Of a DNA stretch of 10,540 nucleotides, positions 1-6,854 are shown piece after piece; the stretch's first letter is position 1; every line of letters starts with the position of its first letter. Origin of the DNA: an uncultured Desulfobacterium sp. (GTDB lineage Bacteria; Desulfobacterota; Desulfobacteria; Desulfobacterales; Desulfobacteraceae). Position numbers and translations under genes: made by a program. The stretch is taken from contig CAKZLA010000527.1 in NCBI GenBank assembly GCA_937124525.1, positions 1 to 10,540 on the forward strand, in the 5' to 3' direction. The notes under the pieces were generated by a model that worked only from the letters and a program-made list of their open reading frames with translations, searched no databases and had not been told where the DNA came from.

Positions 1-108
1 CATGGCGAAGGGTACGAGTTCAAATCTGGGATAATTTTGTATATGCACGGCAATGGTGGTGACCACATTTCCGGGGATACCGTTCATCATGACATGTATT
101 TTTTCCAT
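1..108 (-). CDS. Probable 4-hydroxy-tetrahydrodipicolinate reductase (DapB-like), N-terminal fragment
   Basis: Only the first 36 codons are present; the gene runs off the left edge. The peptide starts MEKIHVMMNGIPGNVV, a short beta strand followed by a glycine-rich turn (G-I-P-G-N) and a helix, as at the start of an NAD(P)-binding Rossmann fold, then RFELVPFAM as a second strand. This pattern resembles the plant-type DapB group, which reduces the dihydrodipicolinate precursor in lysine and diaminopimelate synthesis in the cytoplasm. The start at 108 is preferred over the ATG at 117: an AAGGA motif lies 9 bases before the ATG at 108 but directly touches the one at 117. Any other small Rossmann oxidoreductase would fit a fragment this short, so the family call is tentative while the reading frame itself is likely real. 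Confidence 0.5.
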   Translation of the reverse strand, partial: MEKIHVMMNGIPGNVVTTIAVHIQNYPRFELVPFAM

Positions 109-131
109 GGTGTTCATTCCTTATTTATGTA

Positions 132-157
132 AGAGCCTGCTTAAAAATCCAGGCTCT
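132..157 (-). promoter_or_regulatory. Hairpin in the 5' leader of the DapB-like gene
   Basis: AGAGCCTG (132-139) and CAGGCTCT (150-157) form a perfect 8-bp stem with a 10-base loop. It ends 23 bases before the proposed start codon at 108 and just before the AAGGA ribosome-binding site. There is no T-run on either strand directly after it, so it is not a convincing intrinsic terminator. It could be a leader structure, a protein-binding dyad or part of a readthrough signal after the gene ending at 374. Confidence 0.35.
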
Positions 158-194
158 AAGCGTGGATCTGAATTCGGTCAGTTGAGCAGTTATT

Positions 195-322
195 GGGGTT
201 GGCCATAACATGGGCCATCTTGTGATAAAATTTTAATTGTAAAAAATAAACCCTGTTATTACGGTATCTTATGGCGAGTGAAATTTTATTTCCCGTATAG
301 TGGCCAGCTTATGACCAACCCC
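195..322. repeat. Long imperfect inverted repeat in the intergenic region
   Basis: Positions 195-217 and 301-322 are reverse complements over about 22 bases with two substitutions and one single-base gap (GGGGTTGGCC... against ...CCAACCCC). They enclose about 83 AT-rich bases without a reading frame. CAGTT occurs just outside each end (187-191 and 323-327), a possible partial target duplication. The stretch lies between the MurU-AmgK stop (374) and the DapB-like start (108), and the remainder of 109-373 holds no gene. It could be a decayed MITE-like insertion or a large transcript structure at an operon end. The inner sequence shows no clear likeness to the element at 5477-5614. Confidence 0.4.
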
Positions 323-373
323 CAGTTTTTTATTAAAATACCGACAGTAAAGTAAAGCCTCCGACGTTCCCGG

Positions 374-2155
374 TCAGGGCAGCCTTTTGGGGCGGCATTG
401 TGCCATTTGTTTTGTGGCTCCAAGGGCCAGGGCAATGGTTTTTTTCAGCAGTTCGCCATCTGGAATGTCAACGCTATGGATGGCCATGGCAAGGGTCTCC
501 AGGGCAGGGCGGATAAAGGGTTTAAACCAGGTTTTTCCCCGGTTTTTGCTTAGATGGCTGAAAGCTCCCAGAATTTGAAAATTACGGGTCAGGGCACAAT
601 AATAATACCCCTTTTTAAATTGGTTTTCATCAAATCCCGTACGATGATTCATAGCCTTTGCGCAATGATCCAGCAGTGTTTCTTTCATGGTCGTGTCAAG
701 GTCAACATAGGGGTCAATGAGTAAAGATGCCACATCGTACTGCATGGGGCCTGTTCGTGCTGACTGGAAATCAATGATCCTGAGACGATCCTGGGTGACC
801 ATTATGTTTCTGGACTGCATATCCCGGTGCATGAGGCCGGACACGGCATTGTCCAGACATTGCCCGGCAATGAAATCAAACTGGGGGAAAAGGCTATCAA
901 AGTCAATGTCCAGACCCAAATATCCCCTTAAAAATGCATCCACAAAATATCGACACTCATTTTCAAGGATCAGTTCCCGGGAGTAGCTTGGGGTCTGGTA
1001 AGTCCAGCGGGGGTTAAAGCCCTGGTCCCCGCCCATGGAAAAATCAATGATAAGGTCGCAGGCAGTTCTATACCATTTGAGAATTTTTTCTGGATCATTG
1101 GTGGCAAGGATGACCTTCTGGAGGTGAACATCCCCCAGATCTTCCAGTATTACCAGGCCGGAAAAAAGATCGTATCCCAATATCTTTGGTACTGGAATCT
1201 GTTGTTCATAAAGGTGGGTGCCGATGTGGATAAAGGCATCTATTTCCCGGGGGGAGGGCGGTGTCTGGCCCATGCCCAGTGCGTCAATTCCATGGTCGGC
1301 CACCACATAGGTAGTGTCATCATGGGTAAGCCTGAACCATTTTCGGTCGGACCCGTCCCCGGCAAGGGGGGTGATGGTGATATGCTCACAGATATCTGTG
1401 GTTTGGGTGAAAGCTGGCAGAACACCGGAGCCATGACCACCAGGGTCGACACATGCAGTCATGAAAAGTTGCCGGAGCCCGGCATCCAGATAGGCTGCCG
1501 GTGTTCCCACATCCTGCCAGTAGAAATGATTCATTACACAGGCTTTTACCATATTCCCCCCAGTGCAGAGGGTTTTATATAGATCAATACTGCTGAAAAT
1601 TTTTTCTTCTGGCATGTAATTAAATATGCTGGGGGACAGGACCTGGATACCGGTAAAAGCCAAAAGCTCTACAGGGGCCAGAGATGGTGCATTAACCCCG
1701 GGAAAACCAGTGATAAAGTCCTCGCTGTTAATCTGCACCCCATTAAATCGCTGATCATCGTGGAGTACAAGGGTGGCTGGCCAATTGCCTTTTTTATGAA
1801 AATTCCACACTTTTGTCAGGTCAAGATCCGTTATAATATCTGAATTGATGACCCAGAAATCAGATTCTTCCATAATATCCCGCACATTTTTGATGGCTCC
1901 CCCGGTGTCCAGAAGGGTGGGCTCATAACGGACATGCACCGGGATGGGAAATCCTTTTGCCTGGATAAAAGTGTCAACCTGCCCATGGAGGTGGTGGGTA
2001 TTGATCACGATTTCATCGCACCCCGCATGGATAAGTCTCTCAATGGTTATCTCCACAAGGGGTATCCCTGCCAGGGTAAAAAGCGGCTTAGGGCGTTGTG
2101 TGGTATGGGGGAGCAGGCGGGTGCCCAGCCCTGCGGCCAGAATCAGTGCTTTCAT
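374..2155 (-). CDS. murU-amgK: Fused MurNAc-1-phosphate uridylyltransferase and anomeric MurNAc/GlcNAc kinase (MurU-AmgK)
   Basis: A 593-residue cytosolic protein with two enzyme domains. Residues 1 to about 235 are a sugar-phosphate nucleotidyltransferase: N-terminal AAGLGTRLLP with RPKP at 21-24, DTGGAIKN at 83-90, NSDI at 104-107 (metal-binding Asp) and DVGTP at 215-219. Residues from about 255 are an aminoglycoside-phosphotransferase-fold kinase: GDGSDRKWFR at 266-275, VILEDLGD at 335-342, the catalytic loop HRDMQSRN at 443-450 and the metal-binding IDFQ at 461-464. The pair matches Pseudomonas MurU (about 223 residues) and AmgK (about 340). There AmgK phosphorylates MurNAc at C1 and MurU converts the product to UDP-MurNAc, bypassing de novo, fosfomycin-sensitive UDP-MurNAc synthesis. 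The fused domain order is the reverse of the reaction order. The start is 4 bases after the plsB stop with only a weak GGTG-like site, which suggests translational coupling. GlcNAc or another sugar as substrate cannot be excluded. Confidence 0.85.
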   Translation of the reverse strand: MKALILAAGLGTRLLPHTTQRPKPLFTLAGIPLVEITIERLIHAGCDEIVINTHHLHGQVDTFIQAKGFPIPVHVRYEPTLLDTGGAIKNVRDIMEESDFWVINSDIITDLDLTKVWNFHKKGNWPATLVLHDDQRFNGVQINSEDFITGFPGVNAPSLAPVELLAFTGIQVLSPSIFNYMPEEKIFSSIDLYKTLCTGGNMVKACVMNHFYWQDVGTPAAYLDAGLRQLFMTACVDPGGHGSGVLPAFTQTTDICEHITITPLAGDGSDRKWFRLTHDDTTYVVADHGIDALGMGQTPPSPREIDAFIHIGTHLYEQQIPVPKILGYDLFSGLVILEDLGDVHLQKVILATNDPEKILKWYRTACDLIIDFSMGGDQGFNPRWTYQTPSYSRELILENECRYFVDAFLRGYLGLDIDFDSLFPQFDFIAGQCLDNAVSGLMHRDMQSRNIMVTQDRLRIIDFQSARTGPMQYDVASLLIDPYVDLDTTMKETLLDHCAKAMNHRTGFDENQFKKGYYYCALTRNFQILGAFSHLSKNRGKTWFKPFIRPALETLAMAIHSVDIPDGELLKKTIALALGATKQMAQCRPKRLP

Positions 2156-2159
2156 GGGA

Positions 2160-4805
2160 TTACACCATCAGTATGGCCAGAAAATCTTCAATGATTTTTT
2201 TGTATTTTACAATGGCCTCATTGTCTTCTGTGCCGTTTACCTCATTGTTCATGAAAAATGAGGTGGCATTGATGTAGTTGATTTTGGACAGGGATTCCTT
2301 AAGAAAAATATCCTGGCGTTTGTACATTTTAAGTCCCGTGGCCTGGATTTTTTTGATGCGATCCTTGGCATCATGTTTGCCCGCAGGATATTTTTCAAAA
2401 TAGAGCAGGGCTACTTTGTAAGATTCCATAAAGGGTTTTAGAAACACAGAAAAAGACCGGAGTTGTCTAAAGCCCTCCGAGGTGAGGTTAAAGGTGTCAG
2501 AAAAGTCGGGGTGGGGAACCACAACCCCCTCCTCCATAAAGGCTTTAATACTGTCCGAGATGTGTTCGTTACAGGTTTTTTCATCGTCAAAGGAGAACTC
2601 ATCAATGAAGAAATCCTGGAGAAATCCATAGGTTTTGTGCAGATCCGTTGAGGAAAATTGAAATCGATCTGTCTTGAGAATTGCCAGGGCTGTATAGGCA
2701 GCAGGGATAAAAAAAGCAATGGCATTGTTTTTGTAGTAATCCAGAATGGGGCGCTTGTTGTCTTTCACAAAAAAACGGGTGTTTTCAGTGATTTCATCCT
2801 CTTCATCATCGGCCAGTTCAATGAATTTTCTGGAAACAAAATTTTGCAGTACCCGGTCCAATGCCCGGTCGGGATCAATGGTCAGGGTGTCGGCAAGTTC
2901 GGCGTTGCAGAAGGTGAGCATGTTCATGTAAGCGTTCACCCGGAACATCAGCTCTTTTTTGGAAAAGCGGCCTGCAGGAGAGTTGAGTATCCCGCTTGCA
3001 ATGATGCCATGGGGGGTAATGATGGTGGTGTTGTTGATGGCATTGATCAGTTTATATCCCATGCTCTGGCATAATTTTTTATGCTGATCTTCCCCCATGA
3101 ATCGTTGAAATTCATCCTTTTCCCGGAGATAGTTATTGAGAGAGATGGGCTCGTGGAATTTTATATAGACTTTGCCGTATTTCTTCTTTAAAAATTTTCT
3201 GGCCTTGATGAGCTGGGACAGATTTTCCGACTCTTTCTTACCGCCCTCAATCTCATGGAGGTAGGCATCTTCTTCCAATACCCGGTCATAGCCCACATAG
3301 GCGGGTATGAATATAAGATCTTCACAGGCCTGGTTACGGTGGGCCTTGATGAGCATGCTTAAAAAGCCCAATTTAGGAGATAATAGTTTGCCGGTGCGAC
3401 TTCTTCCTCCTTCAATGAAAAATTCCATGTTAAAGCCCTCAGAAAGGAGTTTTTCAACGTATGCCGCAAAGATACGGGAGTACAGCGGAGCGCCCTTGAA
3501 TGTCCGTCGGAGAAAAAAGGCCCCCCCACTTCGGAAAATAGGCCCCAGGGGCCAGAAGGAGAGGTTTTTGCCTGCAGCGATGTGGGGGCAGGGCATGTTG
3601 TTTTTAAACATGAGATAGGAGAGCAAAAGATAATCCAGATGGCTTTTGTGGCAGGGGGCAAGGATCACCGGTGCTTTTTTTGATTCTTCCCGGATACGGT
3701 CAAGGCCGTCCTGGTCCACCACCACCCCTTCAAAAATATTATTAAAGGCCCAGGTTAAAATTTTTTCAAGGATGTAAATAACCGGAAGACTGTAGCTTGC
3801 TGCGATCTCCTTAATATAGCTGGCCGCCTTTTTATGGGTGGCCATCAGGGGTTTTTCATTTTGCTCAGAATGCGTCTTCATGAACTCTTGAAGGGTTTTC
3901 TGGGTCAGAATATCCTCGGTGATCTCTGCCCTGGTCTTGAGCACCGGGCCGGTGAAGCTTTGTTTCTGGCGATTCAAGAGATCCATCAAATGAGTTCGCA
4001 GGCTGTAGGCCTGGAAATCCTCGTCAATATTTTTGATGTCCGGTCGGTTTAAAAATTCTTTGAGATTAACGGGGTCTGAAATTTCAATGCATATTTTATC
4101 CGGCTTCTGGAACATGGCAGCCAGGCGTTTGAGCCGTCCTGGTTTCTCATTGCTTCCCAGCAGGATGTCAAACAGCGAAGAGGTTGTTCGAATGGGTTTT
4201 AAGCTGTATATGATGGTCTGGGGAACCAGTAACAGGGGTCTGTCATTGTTTTTCTGAAAATGGATGAGGTGAAGCAGGGGGCTGGGTTGAGAAAGGATGA
4301 ATCGTTTATAAAAGCTTTTGCTCTCCACCAGATGAATAAAGCCGGATCGCCCCCTGGAGAACTCATCAAAGAAATACCCGGATACATAGGGATCTTTAAA
4401 AGAAAATGTGCGGATAAGAGAATCCAGCTGGGTGATAAAAATTTTAAACAGACGTTTGACAGGCAGAAGAAAGAAAAACGCGGTATCGAAAATAATTTCA
4501 GGGTAAGGAAGGGCATTTTTTTCAAAGATGGTTCTATAAAATAAAAAATCAATGAGGCTTTTATACTTGCTGACGTAAATGACGGTGCCTGTTTCATTGA
4601 GATGGCCTAACTTTGCGGCTTTTTTCTTATCCAGCCCAATTCTGGAAAACAGTCGGTCAAAGAAAAAAGGAGAAAGGAGGCCTTTGTTGCCTGGATAAAA
4701 ACAGGCAAAATAACCGGACCGGTTGTCAAGTACTGCGGTGATTTTACGGCGATAGAATTTCTTGACAGCTTGGGTGGTGGCACTGAATATTGAAAATGGT
4801 CTCAT
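2160..4805 (-). CDS. plsB: Glycerol-3-phosphate 1-O-acyltransferase, PlsB type
   Basis: An 881-residue protein (E. coli PlsB has 807) that would acylate sn-glycerol-3-phosphate at the inner membrane, the first step of phospholipid synthesis. All acyltransferase motifs are present: HKSHLD (HX4D) at 386-391, GAFFLRR at 428-434, FFIEGGRSRTGK at 462-473 and FIPAYVGYDRV at 499-509. The stretch PHIAAGKNLSFWPLGPIFR just before GAFF and the later DYYKNNAIAFFIP segment also follow E. coli PlsB. N-terminal residues about 77-125 look like a degenerate copy of the acyltransferase motif with Tyr in place of the catalytic His. The start is placed at the internal ATG (4803-4805) because AAGGA lies 7 bases upstream; an ATG 21 bases earlier has no ribosome-binding site. 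It is the first gene of a minus-strand unit with murU-amgK, so acyl-lipid synthesis and MurNAc salvage are probably co-transcribed. The family call is secure. Confidence 0.93.
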   Translation of the reverse strand: MRPFSIFSATTQAVKKFYRRKITAVLDNRSGYFACFYPGNKGLLSPFFFDRLFSRIGLDKKKAAKLGHLNETGTVIYVSKYKSLIDFLFYRTIFEKNALPYPEIIFDTAFFFLLPVKRLFKIFITQLDSLIRTFSFKDPYVSGYFFDEFSRGRSGFIHLVESKSFYKRFILSQPSPLLHLIHFQKNNDRPLLLVPQTIIYSLKPIRTTSSLFDILLGSNEKPGRLKRLAAMFQKPDKICIEISDPVNLKEFLNRPDIKNIDEDFQAYSLRTHLMDLLNRQKQSFTGPVLKTRAEITEDILTQKTLQEFMKTHSEQNEKPLMATHKKAASYIKEIAASYSLPVIYILEKILTWAFNNIFEGVVVDQDGLDRIREESKKAPVILAPCHKSHLDYLLLSYLMFKNNMPCPHIAAGKNLSFWPLGPIFRSGGAFFLRRTFKGAPLYSRIFAAYVEKLLSEGFNMEFFIEGGRSRTGKLLSPKLGFLSMLIKAHRNQACEDLIFIPAYVGYDRVLEEDAYLHEIEGGKKESENLSQLIKARKFLKKKYGKVYIKFHEPISLNNYLREKDEFQRFMGEDQHKKLCQSMGYKLINAINNTTIITPHGIIASGILNSPAGRFSKKELMFRVNAYMNMLTFCNAELADTLTIDPDRALDRVLQNFVSRKFIELADDEEDEITENTRFFVKDNKRPILDYYKNNAIAFFIPAAYTALAILKTDRFQFSSTDLHKTYGFLQDFFIDEFSFDDEKTCNEHISDSIKAFMEEGVVVPHPDFSDTFNLTSEGFRQLRSFSVFLKPFMESYKVALLYFEKYPAGKHDAKDRIKKIQATGLKMYKRQDIFLKESLSKINYINATSFFMNNEVNGTEDNEAIVKYKKIIEDFLAILMV

Positions 4806-4883
4806 TATTGTTTCCTTAAATTCCATGGAATGCCATGGTCTGCTTCCATTTTTATCTGACGCTTGATACAGAAAAATTTTTTT

Positions 4884-4911
4884 ATCATAAGCCCCGATCC
4901 CATGGCAACAA
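4884..4911 (-). promoter_or_regulatory. Candidate promoter for plsB-murU/amgK
   Basis: On the minus strand TTGTTG (4906-4911) and TATGAT (4884-4889) are separated by 16 bases, a fair sigma70-like pair that would give a leader of about 70 bases before the ATG at 4805. A second option farther upstream is TTGCAA (5035-5040) and TAAAAT (5012-5017) with a 17-base spacer. Neither can be chosen from sequence alone. Confidence 0.3.
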
Positions 4912-4975
4912 AATAATTACCATCTAAAAATTGCCTTGATTTACTTGTTTTCATATGCTAATTGATTGATCTTAA

Positions 4976-5003
4976 TTGACGTGTAATGGGTGAGTTTAAT
5001 AAT
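4976..5003 (+). promoter_or_regulatory. Candidate promoter for the small membrane protein gene
   Basis: TTGACG (4976-4981) and AATAAT (4998-5003) are separated by 16 bases, each one base from the sigma70 consensus. A start near 5010 would leave a leader of about 60 bases before the ATG at 5069. The surrounding AT-rich region 4827-5068 holds no gene. Confidence 0.4.
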
Positions 5004-5068
5004 TAGTTGTGATTTTATATAGTTATTTTGAATTTTGCAATCATTAACATGGTAAGGAGGATTATTTA

Positions 5069-5326
5069 ATGAAGACTTTGATTGGTGGTGCAGTTGCCGT
5101 TCTGTTGGGTATTATTGGTATTGCTGTTTGGTTTGGTGCATTTCTGCAGATTCTTGCCGGTGCCATTCCTCCGGTCCTTTTGCTGGGCGGCGGACTTGCC
5201 CTCTACCTCGGTTTTGATGAGCTGAAGGATAGCTGGAAAAAAAATGATGGTGACGATGCACCCGAAGCCGACGATAAAGACAGGATTGCCGAATTAGAAA
5301 AAGAGTTGGCAGACCTTAAAAAATAG
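5069..5326 (+). CDS. Small membrane protein with charged C-terminal helix, family not recognised
   Basis: An 85-residue protein. Residues about 4-24 and 27-47 are two hydrophobic segments rich in Gly, Ala, Leu and Ile, separated by a short polar-poor turn, so a helical hairpin in the inner membrane is likely. FDELKDSW follows at about 49-56, then a very acidic linker (NDGDDAPEADDKD) and a short Leu-spaced charged helix ending IAELEKELADLKK, a possible coiled coil. The start is firm: TAAGGAGG at 5053-5060 sits 8 bases before the ATG, the strongest ribosome-binding site in the window. With a candidate promoter upstream and a strong terminator just after the stop, the gene appears to be a single-gene unit and is probably well expressed. 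No function can be assigned. The shape, a membrane hairpin with a cytosolic interaction helix, suggests an adaptor or membrane-organising role, but that is inference only. Confidence 0.8.
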   Translation: MKTLIGGAVAVLLGIIGIAVWFGAFLQILAGAIPPVLLLGGGLALYLGFDELKDSWKKNDGDDAPEADDKDRIAELEKELADLKK

Positions 5327-5341
5327 GTATTTGATCTACCC

Positions 5342-5381
5342 CAGGAACAACAGCTGTTTTGTCTGTTGTTCCTGTGTTTTT
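5342..5381 (+). terminator. Intrinsic terminator after the small membrane protein gene
   Basis: A perfect 12-bp stem (5342-5353 with 5363-5374, CAGGAACAACAG against its complement) with a 9-base loop is followed by TG and five T residues (5377-5381). It starts 15 bases after the stop codon and isolates the small gene from what follows. Confidence 0.85.
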
Positions 5382-5472
5382 ACCCCCTCTCCCCCTTTGT
5401 TTCCATCCCCCCCAGCGCATAACCTTCATACACTTCATTATTTATAGATGATCTGCCTCAAAGTCGCGTGGC

Positions 5473-5574
5473 ATGGATTTTTCGGCTACCCGCTTAAACC
5501 GGGATGTTTTCAAGACTTCTTATGTGGAGAAGTTGCTTGCAGTTCCTCAATTTAAGGGTTCCCCAAAAGCTTGA
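5473..5574 (+). CDS. Possible 33-residue ORF inside the MITE-like element (doubtful)
   Basis: ATG at 5473 opens 33 codons starting MDFSATRLNRDVF and ending KGSPKA before TGA. The left inverted end of the element is read as codons 4-8. There is no good ribosome-binding site upstream, and the peptide shows no domain that I recognise. It may be a chance frame, or the remnant of a longer gene of a parent element. It is recorded because it fills much of an otherwise gene-free 300-base gap. Confidence 0.12.
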   Translation: MDFSATRLNRDVFKTSYVEKLLAVPQFKGSPKA

Positions 5575-5614
5575 TTTTAAAGGCTGTCCTGCCTTAAGTG
5601 GGTAGCCGATTTTT
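5477..5614. mobile_element. MITE-like or palindromic insertion element
   Basis: CGGCTACCCGCTTAA (5483-5497) is repeated in inverted form at 5594-5608 with one mismatch, bounding a 126-bp unit. Each end is flanked directly by ATTTTT (5477-5482 and 5609-5614), as a 6-bp target duplication would look. The inside holds smaller dyads (ACTTCT with AGAAGT near 5514-5532, and AAGGC with GCCTT at 5580-5595) and no transposase. It lies between the terminator of the small gene and the 3' end of the NamZ gene. On the plus strand the hairpin followed by ATTTTT could also work as a terminator. The direct repeat is low-complexity, so the mobile origin is plausible but unproven. The rest of the gap (5382-5476 and 5615-5643) shows only C-rich runs. 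Confidence 0.5.
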
Positions 5615-5643
5615 CTTAACTTGGGGGCTGCCGGACATGGCCA

Positions 5644-6822
5644 TTATTCATAAATATGATATTCTTGTTTTGTGTTTTTAAATTCCGCCAGGTCCATGTG
5701 CCAGGATTCTTCCAATTTATTCATTTTTTCTTGTTTTTCAATGCGCTTTTTTAAGTCTTCACTGCCAAGGATAAGATCAATGGGCGATTTATGGAATTCA
5801 TATTCATAGGGGGGCTCTTTCCATTGAAAGTCCGCTTTGTGATGTTTAAGAATTTGTTGTAGAAGAAGCAATGAGGTTCGGTAGGGTTTAAACTTCAGGG
5901 TATCTGTAACATGGATCTGGAATCCCCGGCAACCTTGTCCTGCCCATTTCCCAGAGGTGGGCTCAAAGCAGATGGGACGAAGGATCGCGCCGGAAATATC
6001 CCGGGAAATTTCCTTGAGAATGGGGGACGGATCAATGAACGGGGCACCCAGGAATTCAAAAGGTTGGGTGGTGCCCCTTCCTTCGGACAGGTTGGTGCCT
6101 TCAAATATAACCTGTCCCGGGTAAACCACAGCAGATTCCGGTGTGGGAAGATTGGGGGAGGGTGCCACCCAGTAAAGACCTGTATCTTTAAAAAACATCT
6201 TCCGTTCCCATCCCTGCATGGGGATCACTGTGACATCGGCATGGATCTTATGTTTCCGGTTGAAAAAAAGGGCAAGTTCCCCCATGGTTAACCCATGACG
6301 CATGGGCAGGGGAAAGCGGCCCACAAAAGAGCGGCAAGAGTCAGAAAGAATATTGCCCTCCACGGCAATCCCCCCCAGGGGATTGGGCCGATCCAGGATA
6401 AACACTTTTTTACCGTGTTGTGCGGCAGCTTCCAGGCAATATGACATGGTGTACATGAACGTGTAGACCCGGGTGCCCACATCCTGAAGGTCAATGATTA
6501 GTATATCAATATGATCCATCATTTCTTTGGTGGGAACTCGGGTGTCGCTGTAGAGACTGAAAATCGGGATGTTTAATTCCGGGTCCATGCCATGATCCGA
6601 TTCGATCATGTTGTCTTGTTTCTCAGCATAAAAACCATGCTGGGGCGAAAAAAGAGCCTTTAATTGTCCGGGGAGTTGGGTATGAATAATCCGTGAGGCG
6701 TGGGCAAAGCTGCCGTCCACCGATGCTGGGTTGGCCAAGAGTCCCAGGTTTTTCTCCTTGAATTCTGTGGGGTGATCTGTTTTAAGCGATTCAAGGCCTG
6801 TCCTGATGGGTGTATGTGTCAT
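5644..6822 (-). CDS. namZ: DUF1343 / NamZ-family exo-beta-N-acetylmuramidase (GH171)
   Basis: A 392-residue protein matching the DUF1343 family, whose Bacillus member NamZ removes terminal MurNAc from peptidoglycan fragments. Conserved blocks are in order: FSPQHGFYAEKQDNM at 58-72 (the Glu at 67 is the likely catalytic residue by family analogy, from memory), DLQDVGTRVYTF at 111-122, LDRPNPLGG at 143-151, SPNLPTPES at 222-230 and EGTNLSEGRGTTQPFE at 241-256. The C-terminal third carries the usual GxGxxGF-like GQGCRGFQIHV at 295-305. There is no signal peptide or lipobox, so a cytoplasmic role on imported muropeptides is inferred, unlike secreted members. The start at 6822 is chosen because AAGGAG lies 6 bases upstream; the frame could extend to a GTG at 6846, but that would place the ribosome-binding site inside the gene. 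The gene stands alone, divergent from hisC. The family is secure, the exact substrate inferred. Confidence 0.88.
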   Translation of the reverse strand: MTHTPIRTGLESLKTDHPTEFKEKNLGLLANPASVDGSFAHASRIIHTQLPGQLKALFSPQHGFYAEKQDNMIESDHGMDPELNIPIFSLYSDTRVPTKEMMDHIDILIIDLQDVGTRVYTFMYTMSYCLEAAAQHGKKVFILDRPNPLGGIAVEGNILSDSCRSFVGRFPLPMRHGLTMGELALFFNRKHKIHADVTVIPMQGWERKMFFKDTGLYWVAPSPNLPTPESAVVYPGQVIFEGTNLSEGRGTTQPFEFLGAPFIDPSPILKEISRDISGAILRPICFEPTSGKWAGQGCRGFQIHVTDTLKFKPYRTSLLLLQQILKHHKADFQWKEPPYEYEFHKSPIDLILGSEDLKKRIEKQEKMNKLEESWHMDLAEFKNTKQEYHIYE

Positions 6823-6854
6823 GTGCATCTCCTTTTTAGAATGCACTTAGCATA

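Noticed and set aside
1124..1582. 152-residue plus-strand frame inside murU-amgK
   Set aside because: It is antisense to conserved catalytic residues of the fusion, has no ribosome-binding site and no recognisable domain.
4806..4826. Upstream ATG giving an 888-residue PlsB
   Set aside because: No ribosome-binding site precedes the ATG at 4826, while AAGGA lies 7 bases before the ATG at 4805, which gives the 881-residue form.
6823..6846. GTG start extending NamZ to 400 residues
   Set aside because: The extension would contain the gene's own AAGGAG ribosome-binding site; the ATG at 6822 is correctly spaced from it.
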